This document shows positions 10,790 through 22,689 of a stretch of DNA of 64,000 bases, piece by piece. Each line of letters starts with the position of its first letter. Position 1 is the first letter of the stretch. Source of the stretch: Sambucus nigra. Taxonomy: Eukaryota > Streptophyta > Magnoliopsida > Dipsacales > Adoxaceae. The stretch spans positions 258,110,187 through 258,174,186 of the forward strand of contig OX422214.1 of the NCBI GenBank assembly GCA_949130495.1, read 5' to 3'. The notes beneath the pieces were generated by a model, which saw nothing but the letters and a program-made list of their open reading frames with translations, ran no database searches and had not been told where the DNA came from. A program made the translations under genes and the position numbers.

Positions 10790-11330
10790 CATTATTCGGA
10801 TGGAAGTTAAGAGGCTAATGTTCGTTAGGCAAACTTTTTAAATAGACCCCGCCAAGACTCAGGCCGGGAAGCATCGCCGACCAGAAGACGTTGACTATAA
10901 CAAACACATTGTCTTTACCAAAGATGATTTAGTTGGGGTAAGAACCCCACATCATGATTCGTTGGTCATCACACTCAGGATAGCTAATTGTGACATCGAC
11001 ATGTTACTTATCGACCAAGGTAGCTCTTAGGAAGTGATGTACCTAGACTTGTTCCAAAAATTAAAATTGAATATTGTCGCCCTCAAAGAGGCCACCATTC
11101 CATTGGTCGACTTTACAGTAAAGATAACCATGTTGCAGGGAAAGATAGTCCTTCCAGTTAGGGTGAGAAGTATTTCAAAGATGATCAAGATTCTGGTAGT
11201 AGATATCGAATCCCTCTATAATGCCATCCTAGACAGAGGTTGGCTACATGTTATGAAGGTCGTACCATCCTCGTATCATCAGAAACTCAAGTGCATTATA
11301 TATAGGGGTGGTCGATATTTGTAGCGATCA
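10790..11330 (+). pseudogene. pol of element A: aspartic protease domain
   Basis: The segment GVRTPHHDSLVIT leads into the active-site region MLLIDQGSS, followed by a stop and EVMYLDLFQKLKL. A downstream SLYNAILDRGWLH matches the conserved YN.I.GR.WL block that follows retroelement proteases. The protease would cut the Gag-Pol polyprotein. The stop right after the catalytic GSS and an upstream stop near 10840 make it non-functional. Product of element A, same reading direction as gag. Confidence 0.82.
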
Positions 11331-11419
11331 AGCTATGGCAAGAAAATTTCTCTATTGCATCCATCTACCCCAAGCGCGAGAAGAAGAAAGACGAGAGGAA
11401 GCCCAAGAAGGGGTATTTC

Positions 11420-12960
11420 CTTAAAAATTGAAATTACAGTATGACTGGCCAGAGGTGGAGGAAACTAGGGTCCACCCCGCAAGTAGGGTCATCAAAGACC
11501 TAAAAGAGGTTACAACTGAAGGCAACTCACCTAAAAGGAAATTTTTGATCGGTACCTCTCTCATTGATCGAGAAAAGTAGGAGCTAACCACATTCCTCCA
11601 GAGAAATCTGGATGTTTTTGCTTGGGAACCATATGAGATACCTGGGATAGATCCCACTATTGCATGCCATCGACTCCACGTCAATCTAGCTTTCAAATAA
11701 GTCACTCAGAAGGCTCGCTGAACAACCCCAGAAAAGGCGAAGGCAGTAGAGAAAGAGGTAGGAAAATTATTGGATGAAGGTTCCATTCGAGAAGTTCAGT
11801 TCCCCAAGTGGCTATCCAACCCTGTCGTCATACCCAAAAGCAACGAAAGCTGGAGAGTATGAATTAACTTTACTGACCTCAGCAGGTCCTATTCAAAAGA
11901 CAATTTTCCTTTCCCAAAGATAAATCAGTTGGTCGATGCCATCACAATGCATGAAAGAATGAGCTTTCTAAATGATAAATCTGGATACTACCAGTTCCCA
12001 CTTTATAATCCAGAACAAGATAAGACCTCCTTCATAACTCCTATTGGGTTATATTGTTACAAAGTCATACTATTCATCCTCAAGAATGTAGGAGCGACTT
12101 ATCAGCGATTGGTAACCAAGATGTTCAATAAACAAATGGGAGAAATAATGGAGGTATACATTAATGACATGCTCATCAAAAGTAAACTCAAGGGAGACCA
12201 TCTCTCAGACCTACCAGGAACCTTTGAGATCTTCACAAAATATCGGATGAAACTTAATAATTGCAAGTGTTCGTTCGGTGTTTAGTCAGGAAAGTTCATA
12301 TGAAACTTGGTCAGTAAAAGAGGGATTAAAGCAAACCCTGATCAGATCGACGCCATCAGAAAAATCCATCCCCCTTAAATAATTAGAGATGTCCAGATTT
12401 TTACCGGCATGCTCATCGCACTCAACTGCTTCATCTCTATGTCTTCAAAGCATTTTCGACCATTCTTACAACTATTAAAGAAAGATAATGGCCTAGTATG
12501 GAATGCCGACTGCTCCAAAGCCCCTGAAGAACTCAAGTCTTACCTCAGCAAGCCACCCTTGTTGGTCATCCCAAGTGAAGGTGACCCATTATACCTCTAT
12601 CTTTCCATGTCAGACCGCGCTGTGAGATTCACCTTAGTATGTGAAAAAGGGAGGTGAACACCCGATCTACTACGCAAGAAAGATGCTTCTGGATACTCAG
12701 TAATGTTATTTGCCCCTAGAGAAGCTTGTGTATGCCTCAGTGGTAGCCTCGAGGAAGCTGAAGCATTACTTTAAGGCTCATTCCATCATCGTGATCACCT
12801 CACATCCCCTCAAAGAAGTTCTAAGGTAAGATGATCTCTCCGACCGACTGTCAAAGTGGTCGATAGAGCTTGGAAGATTTGATATCCACTTTCAAATGAG
12901 AATAGCAATTAAGGGACAAATTCAAGCAGATTTTATCGATGAGTTCACAAGGAATCAACC
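11420..12960 (+). pseudogene. pol of element A: reverse transcriptase and RNase H
   Basis: The reverse transcriptase is readable from FPKWLSNPVVIPKSN (about 11800) through INFTDLSRS and YCYKVILFILKN to YINDMLIKS near 12160, then FSIGM-like connection residues. Two catalytic aspartates are altered: motif A reads SFLNDKSGYYQF where D is expected before A-Y-S-G-Y, and motif C reads YIND instead of YxDD. The RNase H domain (PLYLYLSMSD, then IYYARKML and KLKHYFKAHSI after a frameshift near 12655) follows. Stops occur near 12285, 12301 and 12378. The enzyme would copy element RNA to DNA; this copy cannot. Confidence 0.88.
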
Positions 12961-13004
12961 TATTGCCCAGTTAGAAATTGAGCTACCAACAGAAGAGGAA
13001 GCAA

Positions 13005-14726
13005 AATCCTTTGACTTGGCCCTTTACATTGATGGAGCCTTCAACTCCAGGGGGAGGAGTATGCATTGTATTGGTTACCCGAGAGAAGACTGTCCTAGAA
13101 CAAGGGATCATGCTAGGATTTGAAGCCTCCAACAATTAAGTGGAATATGAAGTGTTGATCGTCGGCCTGCAAAAATCACAATTGCTAGGGGCAAAATGCC
13201 TTCGGGTATTTGGTGATTGAAACAAGAAGATAAGTGGAGAGCTCAACGCCAAGGATGAGAGAATGGTAGCTTACCTCACTATGGTAAAGGGACTTATGGA
13301 AAAATTTGATACATTTGATATTCAGCAGTTCCCCAGGGGGAAGAACAGTCACATCAATGCCTTAATATCTCTAAGCTCTGACATTGACTTCGATTTAAGG
13401 AGAACCATTCAGATATAATTCCTCGCATAACCAAGCATCAACCAGCCAGTCGTGGTGCAAGTCCTACACATAAATAAGGCATCTAGTTGGATGGATCCCA
13501 TCATGACTTATCTACGGAGAGACACACTGCCAGGCGAGAAGAGATCGGTGCACCAGATAAGAGCCAAGGTTGCTCGCTTTCACTTATCTCCTGAAGGAAA
13601 ACTCTACAAAAAGTCTTTCACTAACCCCTACCTCCAGTGCGTTCACCCAGAATATGTCGAGTAGGTTCTCAGTGAACTTCAAGAAGGCATTTGTGGGAGT
13701 CATGTAGGAGGAAGACCGTTGGCTTTTCGAGCAATCAATCAAGGATATTGGTGGTTGTACATGCATAAGGATTCTGAAATTTACATCCGCAAGTGTGAAA
13801 AGTGCTAGAAGCACTCCCCTATGGTCTGCTTGTCAGCTAGCGACCTCAAGTTATTGACATGCCATTGGCCTTTCGCCCAGTGGGGCTTGGATATTGTAGG
13901 TCCTCTACCTACCGCATCTGGAAATCATAAGTACCTATTGGTCGGCAGTCACTACTTCACCAAATGGGTAGAGGCAGAACCACTCACAAACATCCGAGAC
14001 TCTGATATGATAAGGTTCATATGGAAGAACATCATTACCCACTTTGGGACACCAAGAATGATCATTACTGATAATGGCATGCAGTTTAAAAGTGGTTTCT
14101 TTCAAGGCTATTGTGATGATCATAGCATCAAGCACCAATTTAGTTTTGTAGCGTATCCACAAAGAAATGGGCAAGCTAAAGCTTCTAATAAGATAATGAT
14201 CGACGGACTAAAAAAATGGATGGAAAGACCTAAAGGTTCCTGGGTAGACGAACTACCCCACGTTTTGTGAGCTTATCTTATAACTCTTAGGAGAGTAATA
14301 GGAGAAACCCCCTCCGCGCTCGCCTATAGAATGGAGGCAGTCATCCCATTAGAAGCAGGACTCCCTACTATGAAAACCACTTTGGTCGACCAAGGCCTCA
14401 ACGATGAAGCACTACTCACTGAACTTAATTTAGCTGATGAGCGAAGAGAACTGGAACTAGTTAAGTTGACATCTTACCAACAGGAACTGGCCAAACAATA
14501 CAACCAAAAAGTCAATCTGAGGAAATTTTTAATAGGGGATTACGTCATGAGGAAAGTCATTGACAGTGCTGTAAGACCATCAAATGGAAAACTGGGACCA
14601 AATTGGGAAGGACCTTTCAAGATAATAAGGGATGACCTATAAGGATAATATCACTTAGAAACACTAGAGGGAAGGGACATACTAAGGGCCTGGAATGCAT
14701 CCAACCATAAGAAGTTCTACTTCTAG
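13005..14726 (+). pseudogene. pol of element A: second RNase H and integrase
   Basis: A second RNase H-like domain starts LALYIDGAFNSRG, with SNN.VEYEVLIVGL after a frameshift and FGD replacing the usual SDS. A second RNase H after the first is a known feature of Tat elements. Integrase follows: the zinc-binding part SHVGGRPLAFRAINQGY..KCEKC near 13700-13810 (stop after the last Cys), the catalytic core with WGLDIVGPLP and IITDNGMQF, then NGQAKASNK, where the usual glutamate is lysine. Conserved ETPSALAYRMEAVIP and GPNWEGPFKI near the C-terminus show the end of pol, with a stop at 14724-14726. Damaged by stops and by loss of the third acidic residue. Confidence 0.88.
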
Positions 14727-15389
14727 ACTTCTATATCTTTTTTTTCAGCATCATTAGTTTAGGCGAACTTTCATTTATAAACTAATGTTGACTTTTATTT
14801 ATCATTTTTATCAATAAAGATCAATTGGCCCTCACATTCTAAACATCTTAGTTGTTTAATATCTCTTAATCGAATCCCAAGATGCATTTTTCTAAGAAGT
14901 ATGCTCCCCTCAAAACATAACAAAGTTACGGGATTACATCAATGTGATCAACTTGATCCAGTCGAGGAATAAATCTCCTATGGTTACAGTAGTGTGCTAG
15001 ATTTATGCCATTCAAAGCTAAAATATGTGAAGAAAGATTTACAATTAACCTTCCTCAGGTCTTTGTTGAAAACACAATTGGCCTCTTGAGTGGCTCCCGC
15101 AACAATAAAAGACTTGCAGGGGATCTTTAAGAAATAAAGCCAACTAAAGGTTGGTCGCCAACTTAGGTTGGCTGAAAAATCTTGTTCGGGTAGATGTCCC
15201 ATTAACCAGGTACATTCTCTCCATCACCCTACTTAGGCCTAAGGAAGTGTGACGACACAACCTAAAAGGTAAAGTGGACGGAATGATATGGGTAAGACAT
15301 ATTGGACTGGGAGAGCGTTCAAACATAAGATAACAAGAACTCAACATCATTTAGTCGGTTAACAAGCCCAAAATGATTAAAAAAAATTG
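14727..15389 (+). other. Element A region after pol, cut by the CACTA element
   Basis: This is the post-pol spacer. AATAAA at 14812-14817 sits in a TATCAATAAAGATCA context that is shared with B and, in degraded form, with C. No minisatellite is present here, unlike B and C. Minus-strand frames at 14984-15350 might be the tail of the antisense gene, but they show nothing recognisable. Confidence 0.55.
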
Positions 15390-15790
15390 TACTAACAGGA
15401 ATATTGATTTTTCCCGGCATAAATTAAATGTCGAGAAAAGTACTAAAAATTCCAGTAATACTTTTTGCGGCACTTTTGGCGGAATTTTCACAAGTGTGGT
15501 AATAGACAATGTGGTAAAAGAACAATGGCATTTTAAAAAATGCCGCAAAAACTTAGCGACACTTTTTGCAGCATTTTCACAAGTGCGGTAGCCAATGTCG
15601 TAAAAGAACAACGACATTTAAAAAAATGCTGCAAAAAATTCGCGGCATTTATATTAATGCTGGTGATAACCTTTTAGCGGCATTAAAAAATGTTGATAAC
15701 AACCTTTTTGCAGCACCTATTAAATGTTCAACACACTTTTACAGCACTAAAAAATGCCGAGAATAAATATAGCAGCATTAAACAAAATAT
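15390..15790. repeat. Left subterminal repeat zone of the CACTA element
   Basis: Words such as TTTGCGGCA, AAATGCCGCAAAA and TTTTAAAAAATGC recur about ten times in both orientations and form many potential hairpins. In En/Spm elements such zones bind the TNPA-type protein. The binding role is inferred from the family. Confidence 0.75.
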
Positions 15791-16110
15791 TGATAATATT
15801 TTGCGATATATGACTGGGAACAAGTGTTAAAAAAATAAATTATAAGAAGTATTGTATTTATGTGCAAACACATTACCATAACATCAAATTAAGAGAGCAG
15901 CAATCAAATTAAAACATCATTAAATTAAAATCAATAACATTCATCGTAAATAAATATAATTGTGCTTGTAAGAATTATTCATCTACAAAATAAAATGTAT
16001 CGCTTGTCCAATAATAAAAAGCGGGAAAATATGAAGCGAAATGAAATTTTATATAATGTATAATCCTTCTTTATCAAAGTCAAACATCCTCTTCGACCTA
16101 CAAATAAAAA
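15791..16110. other. CACTA internal AT-rich spacer
   Basis: The segment lies between the left subterminal repeats and the accessory gene. It is AT-rich and no coding or repeat signal was seen. Confidence 0.5.
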
Positions 16111-16119
16111 AGTCAATCG

Positions 16120-18000
16120 TTAGTTATTGATACATATTCTTTAGTATTTTAATTAATAAATTAAAATTAAAAATTAGTACATTAGCAATATGCCACGCTA
16201 CAGCTGAATGATGTGCATCTCCAATTATGAACTTCTTTCCATAAGGTCTAGGCAATAGTTCATTTGTTACAAATGTTTTCTCAACATATACTTCCCAAAA
16301 GTCTTCACCCATTGGTGTACATCCTACTTTTGTTGAAGGGTCCTTGATCACAAAGAATCCACGTGCCACAATCACTTTTGAAATTCCGGAAGTAGTAAAC
16401 TCTACAATTTTAGGAAGTGCACTATTTGAGATCCTTTGTCGTGGTCGATGGTTCTTCTTCTTATTCTTCTTCTTTGATGGTTCTTTCTACAAACAAGATG
16501 AATATGTCATCAACTATATATTTCTAGAAAAAAATCGACAGAGTTTTATTTATTTTAAGATATCCCAAAAATTTTAAGACTATATACAACCAAATAAACT
16601 AACAACCCAATGCCAAGTAGACATAAAAACTCCCCAATAAAGCGCAAAGATATTTTATCCTTTAAATCAGTAACATACTAGAATTGAAGTAGTATTAGTT
16701 TGCTCACTAACACGAGCAGCAGTCTCAGGGGAAACAAAGTGTTGAGAATTTGTGAAAAATGAATTCTTTCAGTCGTAAAAACGTAGTCTTAAATTATGAT
16801 TTAAAAAATTAGTTATCTACTTACTTGTTGAGATTGAGCTAAATGGTGATTTGATTGTGGTGCCACTATAGGTTGAAATTGGTAGGTTTCTTCTAATTGT
16901 GGCTCGGGTTGTAAAATAGACCTATATGATGGTATGTTTGCTCGTTGGAGGATTGAGGAACATGTTAATAGCATAATTTAATATTAGAACATACACTTAT
17001 ATATATACACGATAATTAAGCACAAAAGATAACAGCTTGTTCTTATTAACCTGTTTGAATACAGCGGAAGGCAAAGTCATCATGTGTGTGCGTATCAACT
17101 CAAACTGAGCCTCTAAATGATCAAATTTATCGTAAAATTCAGATCGAATCTCAAATCTTAGTCGCTCATACTCTTTTTCATTAACCTTCGGCCGCTTAAT
17201 TCCATGCACATCAGTTAGAGATGGTACATGCCCATAAGCTCGACAATGACCGTGTTTATCAGGACCCGGGACTTCATAAAATATCTCGTCTTTATGATTG
17301 ACGGATTCATTACAATCTGACGGAAGTTGATCTACTTTTTGCCTCATTTTTAACTGAAATGAAACGATTCTTATTATACAAAACAAAAATTATAAACATT
17401 CATTCACAAAACCAAAACAGAATAAAGATCCCAGTATCTCCCCACCACTCATAATTTTAACTTTCATAAATAATAAACTTATTGTTAATTTAATCCTCAT
17501 CCGTGTATGATATATATTATGCTTTTAACGATAAGACACAATCTCCTGCATGTTGCCTTTTATAATGGTTGATAAACAGAATAAGAATTTTGATTAATAG
17601 GTAAAATGACCTCGTTGAGATTTTCTAAGAAATAAGGGAAGGAACGTGGATGATATTTTTGTACCATTGCTTCAGCGGAATCCTTATCGATGGCTGAGCC
17701 ATCACTCCTCTCGTGTATTTTGATGTAAACATCAACCAATGAAACCTTTTTCCCTTGATCAGCCTCCATCTTCATAAACCTAGTGACTCGTAAGTCGTTA
17801 CATAAATAAGTTTGATAACATAAAATAATACTCACAATCAAAATCTTTTATAAAACACTTTATGAGCAACATTCGCATGACTCTTTCTTTCGAAAGTATG
17901 TGGTGTTCTTTGCTTCTTACGAATTCGACGATTTCTTCGGCCTGTTTTCTGTTACAAAAATATATTTAAAATATATGTTTAACTTGAATTTATAAAATTT
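16120..18000 (-). pseudogene. CACTA accessory protein (Transposase_24 / TNPA-like), broken
   Basis: On the minus strand, segments in family order are: RFMKMEADQGKKVSLVDVY followed by KIHERSDGSAIDKDSAEAM at about 17790-17660; EVPGPDKHGHCRAYGHVPSL at about 17275-17215, then a charged helical stretch to 17060; and VARGFFVIKDPSTKVGCTP with PYGKKFIIGDAHHSAVAWHI at 16369-16190. The THxRxDGS..D..A pattern followed by a PG..GR..GYG-like block matches plant Ptta/En/Spm transposase accessory proteins. The blocks are separated by non-coding stretches that are probably introns. The gene lies downstream of the TNP2-type transposase, as in other CACTA elements. Confidence 0.72.
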
Positions 18001-18079
18001 TATTGGTAGTAATACATTCATAACCTTGTCATTAGCATATTAAAATGTGGTTACATATAAATACAAAGATGACTTACAT

Positions 18080-20875
18080 GATCCCCAAACCACTTGTGAA
18101 ACGTTTCGTTGTGAATGCGATTAATTTCGCAGTGTCCCATACGAGGTCTCTCATGTTTTAGCATTGTTATATGTTTCCTATAAAATATGTATCTATAAAT
18201 TGTATAACATAGAGGGATATTTAATTACATAAAGTTTTAAATCCATTCAAATGTTATCTTACTCGCGAAAAGGCTTCACTACAGCGGAGTCGAATAACGC
18301 ATACCGATGTGCTTGTGAAAAGGAAGTGTCATCAAGCATAAATAGTACTCCTTTACCTAATGTATGACCTATTGAACTTGATTTGTCATCGACTTCATAA
18401 TTTCTTAAAGGTCGGTTTAACTTACTCTCAACATCACCCAGATACCTCGCACAGAATGTCGTACATTCCTCTGTTAGGTATCTTTCAGCAATTGAACCTT
18501 TTGGACGACTTCAGTTACGAACATATTCTTTTAGTGTGAATAAAAACATGTTCATCATTGTAAAAAAATTAAAGTAGTATTCATATGCATTAATTTAGGT
18601 GACACAAACATAATGCATACACGAAACATACCTCTCGATGGGATACATCCATCGAAAATGTACTGGTCCAGCAATCATTGCCTCCTCAGCTAAATGGATT
18701 ATCAAATGCTCCATAACATGGAAAAACATTGGGGGGGAATATTTTCTTAAGATGGCAGAGTGTAAGAGCAACAATATATTGCAAATATTCATAGTTTTTT
18801 AAGGTAATTGTCTTCGAACAGAGCTGCCAATAGAAATTACATAATTCAATCAAAGACCTTGCTACATTCGTAGGCAATGATTTTCGTACAGCTAGCGAAA
18901 GTAGTTATTGCATTATGATATGAGTATCGTGGCTCTTAAGTCCATAAATATTACGCTCTTTAATGTTTACACGCTGTGAAATATTAGATGAATAACCATC
19001 TGGGACTTTGATATTCTTTAAAACCTTACAAAATATGTCTTTATCACTTTTACTCATTGTGAAGCATGTTGGTGGTAAATATACTTTGTTATTTCGCAAG
19101 CTTTTAAGGTGCAATGCTTTTAGAGTACCAATGTTCATAAAGTCTCGACGAGCCTTCATAATATCTTTTGATTTTCCATCAACATTTAACAATGTCCAAA
19201 GTATGTTATCGCACATATTTTTGTCTACATGCATAACATCAAGATTGTGACGAATCAAGTGATCCTTTCAGTATGGCAGCTGAAAGAATATGCTTTTTTT
19301 TCAATTTATAGAACTATCACCATTCCCTTCACCGTCGATACTCGATTTTCTCTTCTTCGTCACCGATGAGTGACTCTTCTCATTATTTCTTTCCAATACC
19401 TCTAATTGCTCCAAGATATCATCCTTGGATACTTGAGTGGGATTGACTTCTCTTTTAAATTTCCCATCAAAAGCAACGGTATCATTTCTGAATTTATGGT
19501 TGTGATCCAACCACCGATGATGGCCCATATAGCAAAATTTCTTCCCATTCTATAACCATTGTGAACGAGTGTTCTTGTTGCAACAAAGACAAGCCAATCT
19601 GCCTCTTGTACTCCAACCTGACAAGTTTGCATACGCAGGAAAGTCATTAATTGTCCACATTAACGTTGCACGCATACAAAATATTTTTTCAGTCGATGCG
19701 TCGTAAGTAAGTATGCCATCATTCCACAATTCCTTCAAGTCTTCGATGAGAGGCTGCAAGTACACGTCAATATTATTTCCTCGGCCGTGTGGACCAATCA
19801 ACGTAGACAGTATAAGATAAGGTTATTTCATACAAATCCACGGAGGCAAGTTTTATATCATCAAAACAATGGGCCACGTTCTATGAGAAATGCTCATTGT
19901 TTTAAAAGGATTGAAGCCATCGGCTGCTAGTCCGATCCTCACATTACGCGAGTCACTAGAAAAATTTGGATTTTATTGATCGAAGGTATTCCATGCTTTA
20001 GAATCAGCAGGGTGTCTTAATATGCCATCGTCACCACGTTCCTATGCATTCCATCTCATGAGGGAGGATGTTTTTAATAACATAAATAATCTTTGAATCC
20101 TTGGTTTCAGTGGAAAGTACCTAACAACCTTTGTAGGAATTTTTGTACCCCTAGCTTCTTCATCATCAGACTCACTCGAAAATTGCTTCCATCTTGATGT
20201 ATGACATACTATACAATCCTTACGATCTTTGTTCTATTTCCAATATAACATACAATTATTTGGACATGCATGAATTTTTTGATAATCAAGCCCCAGATCA
20301 TTAACCATATTTCTTACTTGAGAGTACGAACCTGGCATTTTCTCACCCTCCGAAAGTGCCTCTTTTAAGAATTGAAGTAATATTGTAAACAACGTGTGGA
20401 TCCACTTATAAAGTGTTTTCATATGAAAGAGCCGAATAATAAATGAAAGTGATGAGAAAGATTTGCAACCAGGGTACAACTCACATTCCCTATCTTTTAA
20501 TAACTTGAAAAATGCTGATGCATTTTCATCCATCCCATCCTAGTCTTCATACGGGTCGTTACATCGCATACCCTATTCACTTCAATTTCCGAATATATCA
20601 TGTAGTAGTCCACACATATCATCTATTGTATTCGAGTCATGCACTTCATTCGCTCCACTAATTCTCATTGTGTATGGAGCACCTTTTACGTGATAAATCC
20701 ACCTAGTGTAATTCTTAGCAAACCCATGTATGGTGAGATGCTCATAAACAACTTCTCTTTACGAGCACTTGATCACTAGCTCAGGATATTTATTGGTAAA
20801 TGCAAAATCAAGAAACCCATTAATTCCGTTAAACCATAAATCATTAATATTCTCCTTCAAAACTATGTAAATTTA
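18080..20875 (-). pseudogene. CACTA TNP2-type transposase (Transposase_21), broken
   Basis: Read on the minus strand, a transposase-associated N-terminal domain is at 20875-20560 (GFLDFAFTNKYPELVIKCS, HGFAKNYTRWIYHVKGAP). The Transposase_21 core follows: ECELYPGCKSFSSLSFIIRL and PNNCMLYWK (20533-20234), AADGFNPF near 19925, NIDVYLQPLIEDLKELW, MWTINDFPAYANLSGW (19801-19550), and MIRHNLDVMHVDKNMCDNIL (19258-19200). The DUF4218-type domain covers about 19160-18090, including MFFHVMEHLIIHLAEE, GPVHFRWMYPIERY and HERPRMGHCEINRIHN. Several stops and frame changes are present, for example near 20775, 20560 and 19830. It is the catalytic transposase of En/Spm-like elements and is inactive here. Confidence 0.88.
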
Positions 20876-21866
20876 CAAATAGTAAGACTTTAATTATAAC
20901 ACCATTTGGATATGGCCTTATATGAAAACTACCAATATTTAGTGATATAAAATGACGAAACTTACATGTATATAACCCCCTATTGTATAGGACCGCATCG
21001 ATTTAGATGATTAAAATAATATTAATCAATTAAAACAAGGGTGTAAGATTTACACAAAGATGATATCATAGGGAGTGATTTAGATTTACGTTTAACTGGA
21101 TTTTTTTAACCAATTGAAATAAATGAAAGAGTGAAAAAAATTGGTAGTTACCAAAAATACATGAACAACTAAATATGTTAGGTCGTGGATAAATCTTATC
21201 TTGTCTATACTTCATCTAATTATATAAATAGAAGAAAAAAAACAGTAACAACTAAGAAACAAGACCACTGTAAATAATAATATTAATATAACAATGAATT
21301 CAATTTTCCTACAAATTTTGTACTTTGACATTCTCAAGATTCAAAGTAACAATTCTAGATATTTGATAAAAACTACAAAAATTCCATAAAAGTGGTCATT
21401 AAAAATAAGTATAAATTTCACCAACCTTAAACAAAACATTAGTGAATTGACTAATTTTGATTGATAACAAAAAAAGAAAAAAACGGATTGAATGATATTC
21501 AAGCTATTTACCCAAAAACAAATTTAAAATAAGCCACCAAAGGTTCAAACACAAATACACTCAAACAATAGCAATTATTTATCAGGAGATTATATATAAG
21601 CATATGAGATATATAGATTGATTTGAAACTCCCAAATACAATTGTTTACAAACTAAACAAAAAATCAGTAGAAAACTCACAAAAAAAAATCTCTCGCTCA
21701 CACACATATCAATTAATTTATGTTTTGGATTCATGATATATATATGGCATCAGCACAATTTAATTTTTAAATAATAAACAATAACAGTGTAATCAAAATC
21801 GATCGTAGTGACCGAAATAGATTAAAAGAAGAATAGCAATGATCCAAGAACAGGTTCAACAAGTCC
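20876..21866. other. CACTA 5' non-coding region (minus-strand orientation)
   Basis: About 1 kb upstream of the transposase on its coding strand. It is strongly AT-rich, with no open frame. It probably contains leader exons, introns and promoter, but none can be placed. Confidence 0.5.
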
Positions 21867-22041
21867 GAGATGGATTTTGATATACCGATACAAAAAAAAT
21901 ATCAAAAAAAGAAAAACGCAACATACCTAATAAGAACAGGTCCGAGTCAAGTTCGAGATGAGTTTTTGATATACCGAAACAAAAAAATATACCGAAAAAA
22001 AGAAAAACGCAACTTACCTAACAAGAATAGGTCTGAGTCTT
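21867..22041. repeat. Tandem duplication of an 87 bp unit in the CACTA element
   Basis: Two adjacent copies run from GAGATGGATTTTGATATACC to CAAGTTC and from GAGATGAGTTTTTGATATAC to GTCTTC. They share an A-rich run and CCTAAYAAGAAYAGGTCYGAGT. Differences are few. Confidence 0.8.
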
Positions 22042-22071
22042 CAAAGAACAAAATTCAAGAATAATGGTAGA

Positions 22072-22250
22072 TACTATTAAGGTTTTAGCTTGGAACGTGG
22101 GTATTTTTGGGAAGGATTGAGGATTATTAGGTCAAACTAATTGAGGGGAGAGAGTTTTAATAAAGATTAGAATTAGTGGGGATTCGTCCAGAGGAAGAGG
22201 CGTGATGGGAGAGACTATTAGAGGTTTTAGCTTGGAATGTGGGTATGTTT
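22072..22250. repeat. Second duplication in the CACTA element, spaced about 135 bp
   Basis: The segment ACTATTAAGGTTTTAGCTTG followed by GAACGTGGGTA near 22072 recurs near 22208 as ACTATTAGAGGTTTTAGCTT followed by GGAATGTGGGTA. The second copy is cut short by a T-run. Confidence 0.7.
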
Positions 22251-22259
22251 TTTTTAACA

Positions 22260-22510
22260 AAATACAAACACCCACCAAAAACTATAAAGTGGCATTTTTT
22301 TCTCAATTTTAGTGGCATTTGTTATGAAATGCCTAAAAATTACCACATTTATTCCAGCATTAATTAAAAAATGCTCTATTTATGCGGCACATCAATATAA
22401 ATGCTGTGAATTTTCAATATTTATAAATAAATGCTGGTAAAAAGAAAATTCTCAACATTTTTAAATAATACCGAGAAAAAAGTGACAAAAAATTTTATTT
22501 TCTTGTAGTG
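22260..22510. repeat. Right subterminal repeat zone and terminus of the CACTA element
   Basis: Copies of GTGGCATTT, AATGCCTAAAA, AAATGCTGG and TGCGGCA mirror the left zone. The segment ends TTCTTGTAGTG at 22510. Confidence 0.8.
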
Positions 22511-22689
22511 TACTATGATCAAATCTATCAAGTACTTTTTTGGCCAAACATTAATGACAATCACTCAATAGATAAGGTTAATACATGTTTAGTCAGCAAA
22601 TGCTCAAGACATAAATAATCAGTTATATCTCTCATTAAGAATCATATGATTACATTTACATCAAAAGACCAAGAAATACTTAAAGACCT

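Larger units (their letters stand above)
15390..22510 (-). mobile_element. CACTA (En/Spm) DNA transposon, 7.1 kb, inside element A
   Basis: The right end reads TTTTCTTGTAGTG, the exact complement of the canonical CACTACAAGAAAA terminus. The left end reads TACTAACAGGAATATTG, a mutated version. Both ends carry dense subterminal copies of a GCGGCATTT/AAATGCCGC motif in both orientations. Two transposase genes lie on the minus strand inside. The insertion point lies within element A, between its pol and its antisense genes. The expected 3 bp target duplication is not clear: TTG precedes the left end and TAC follows the right end. Confidence 0.88.
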
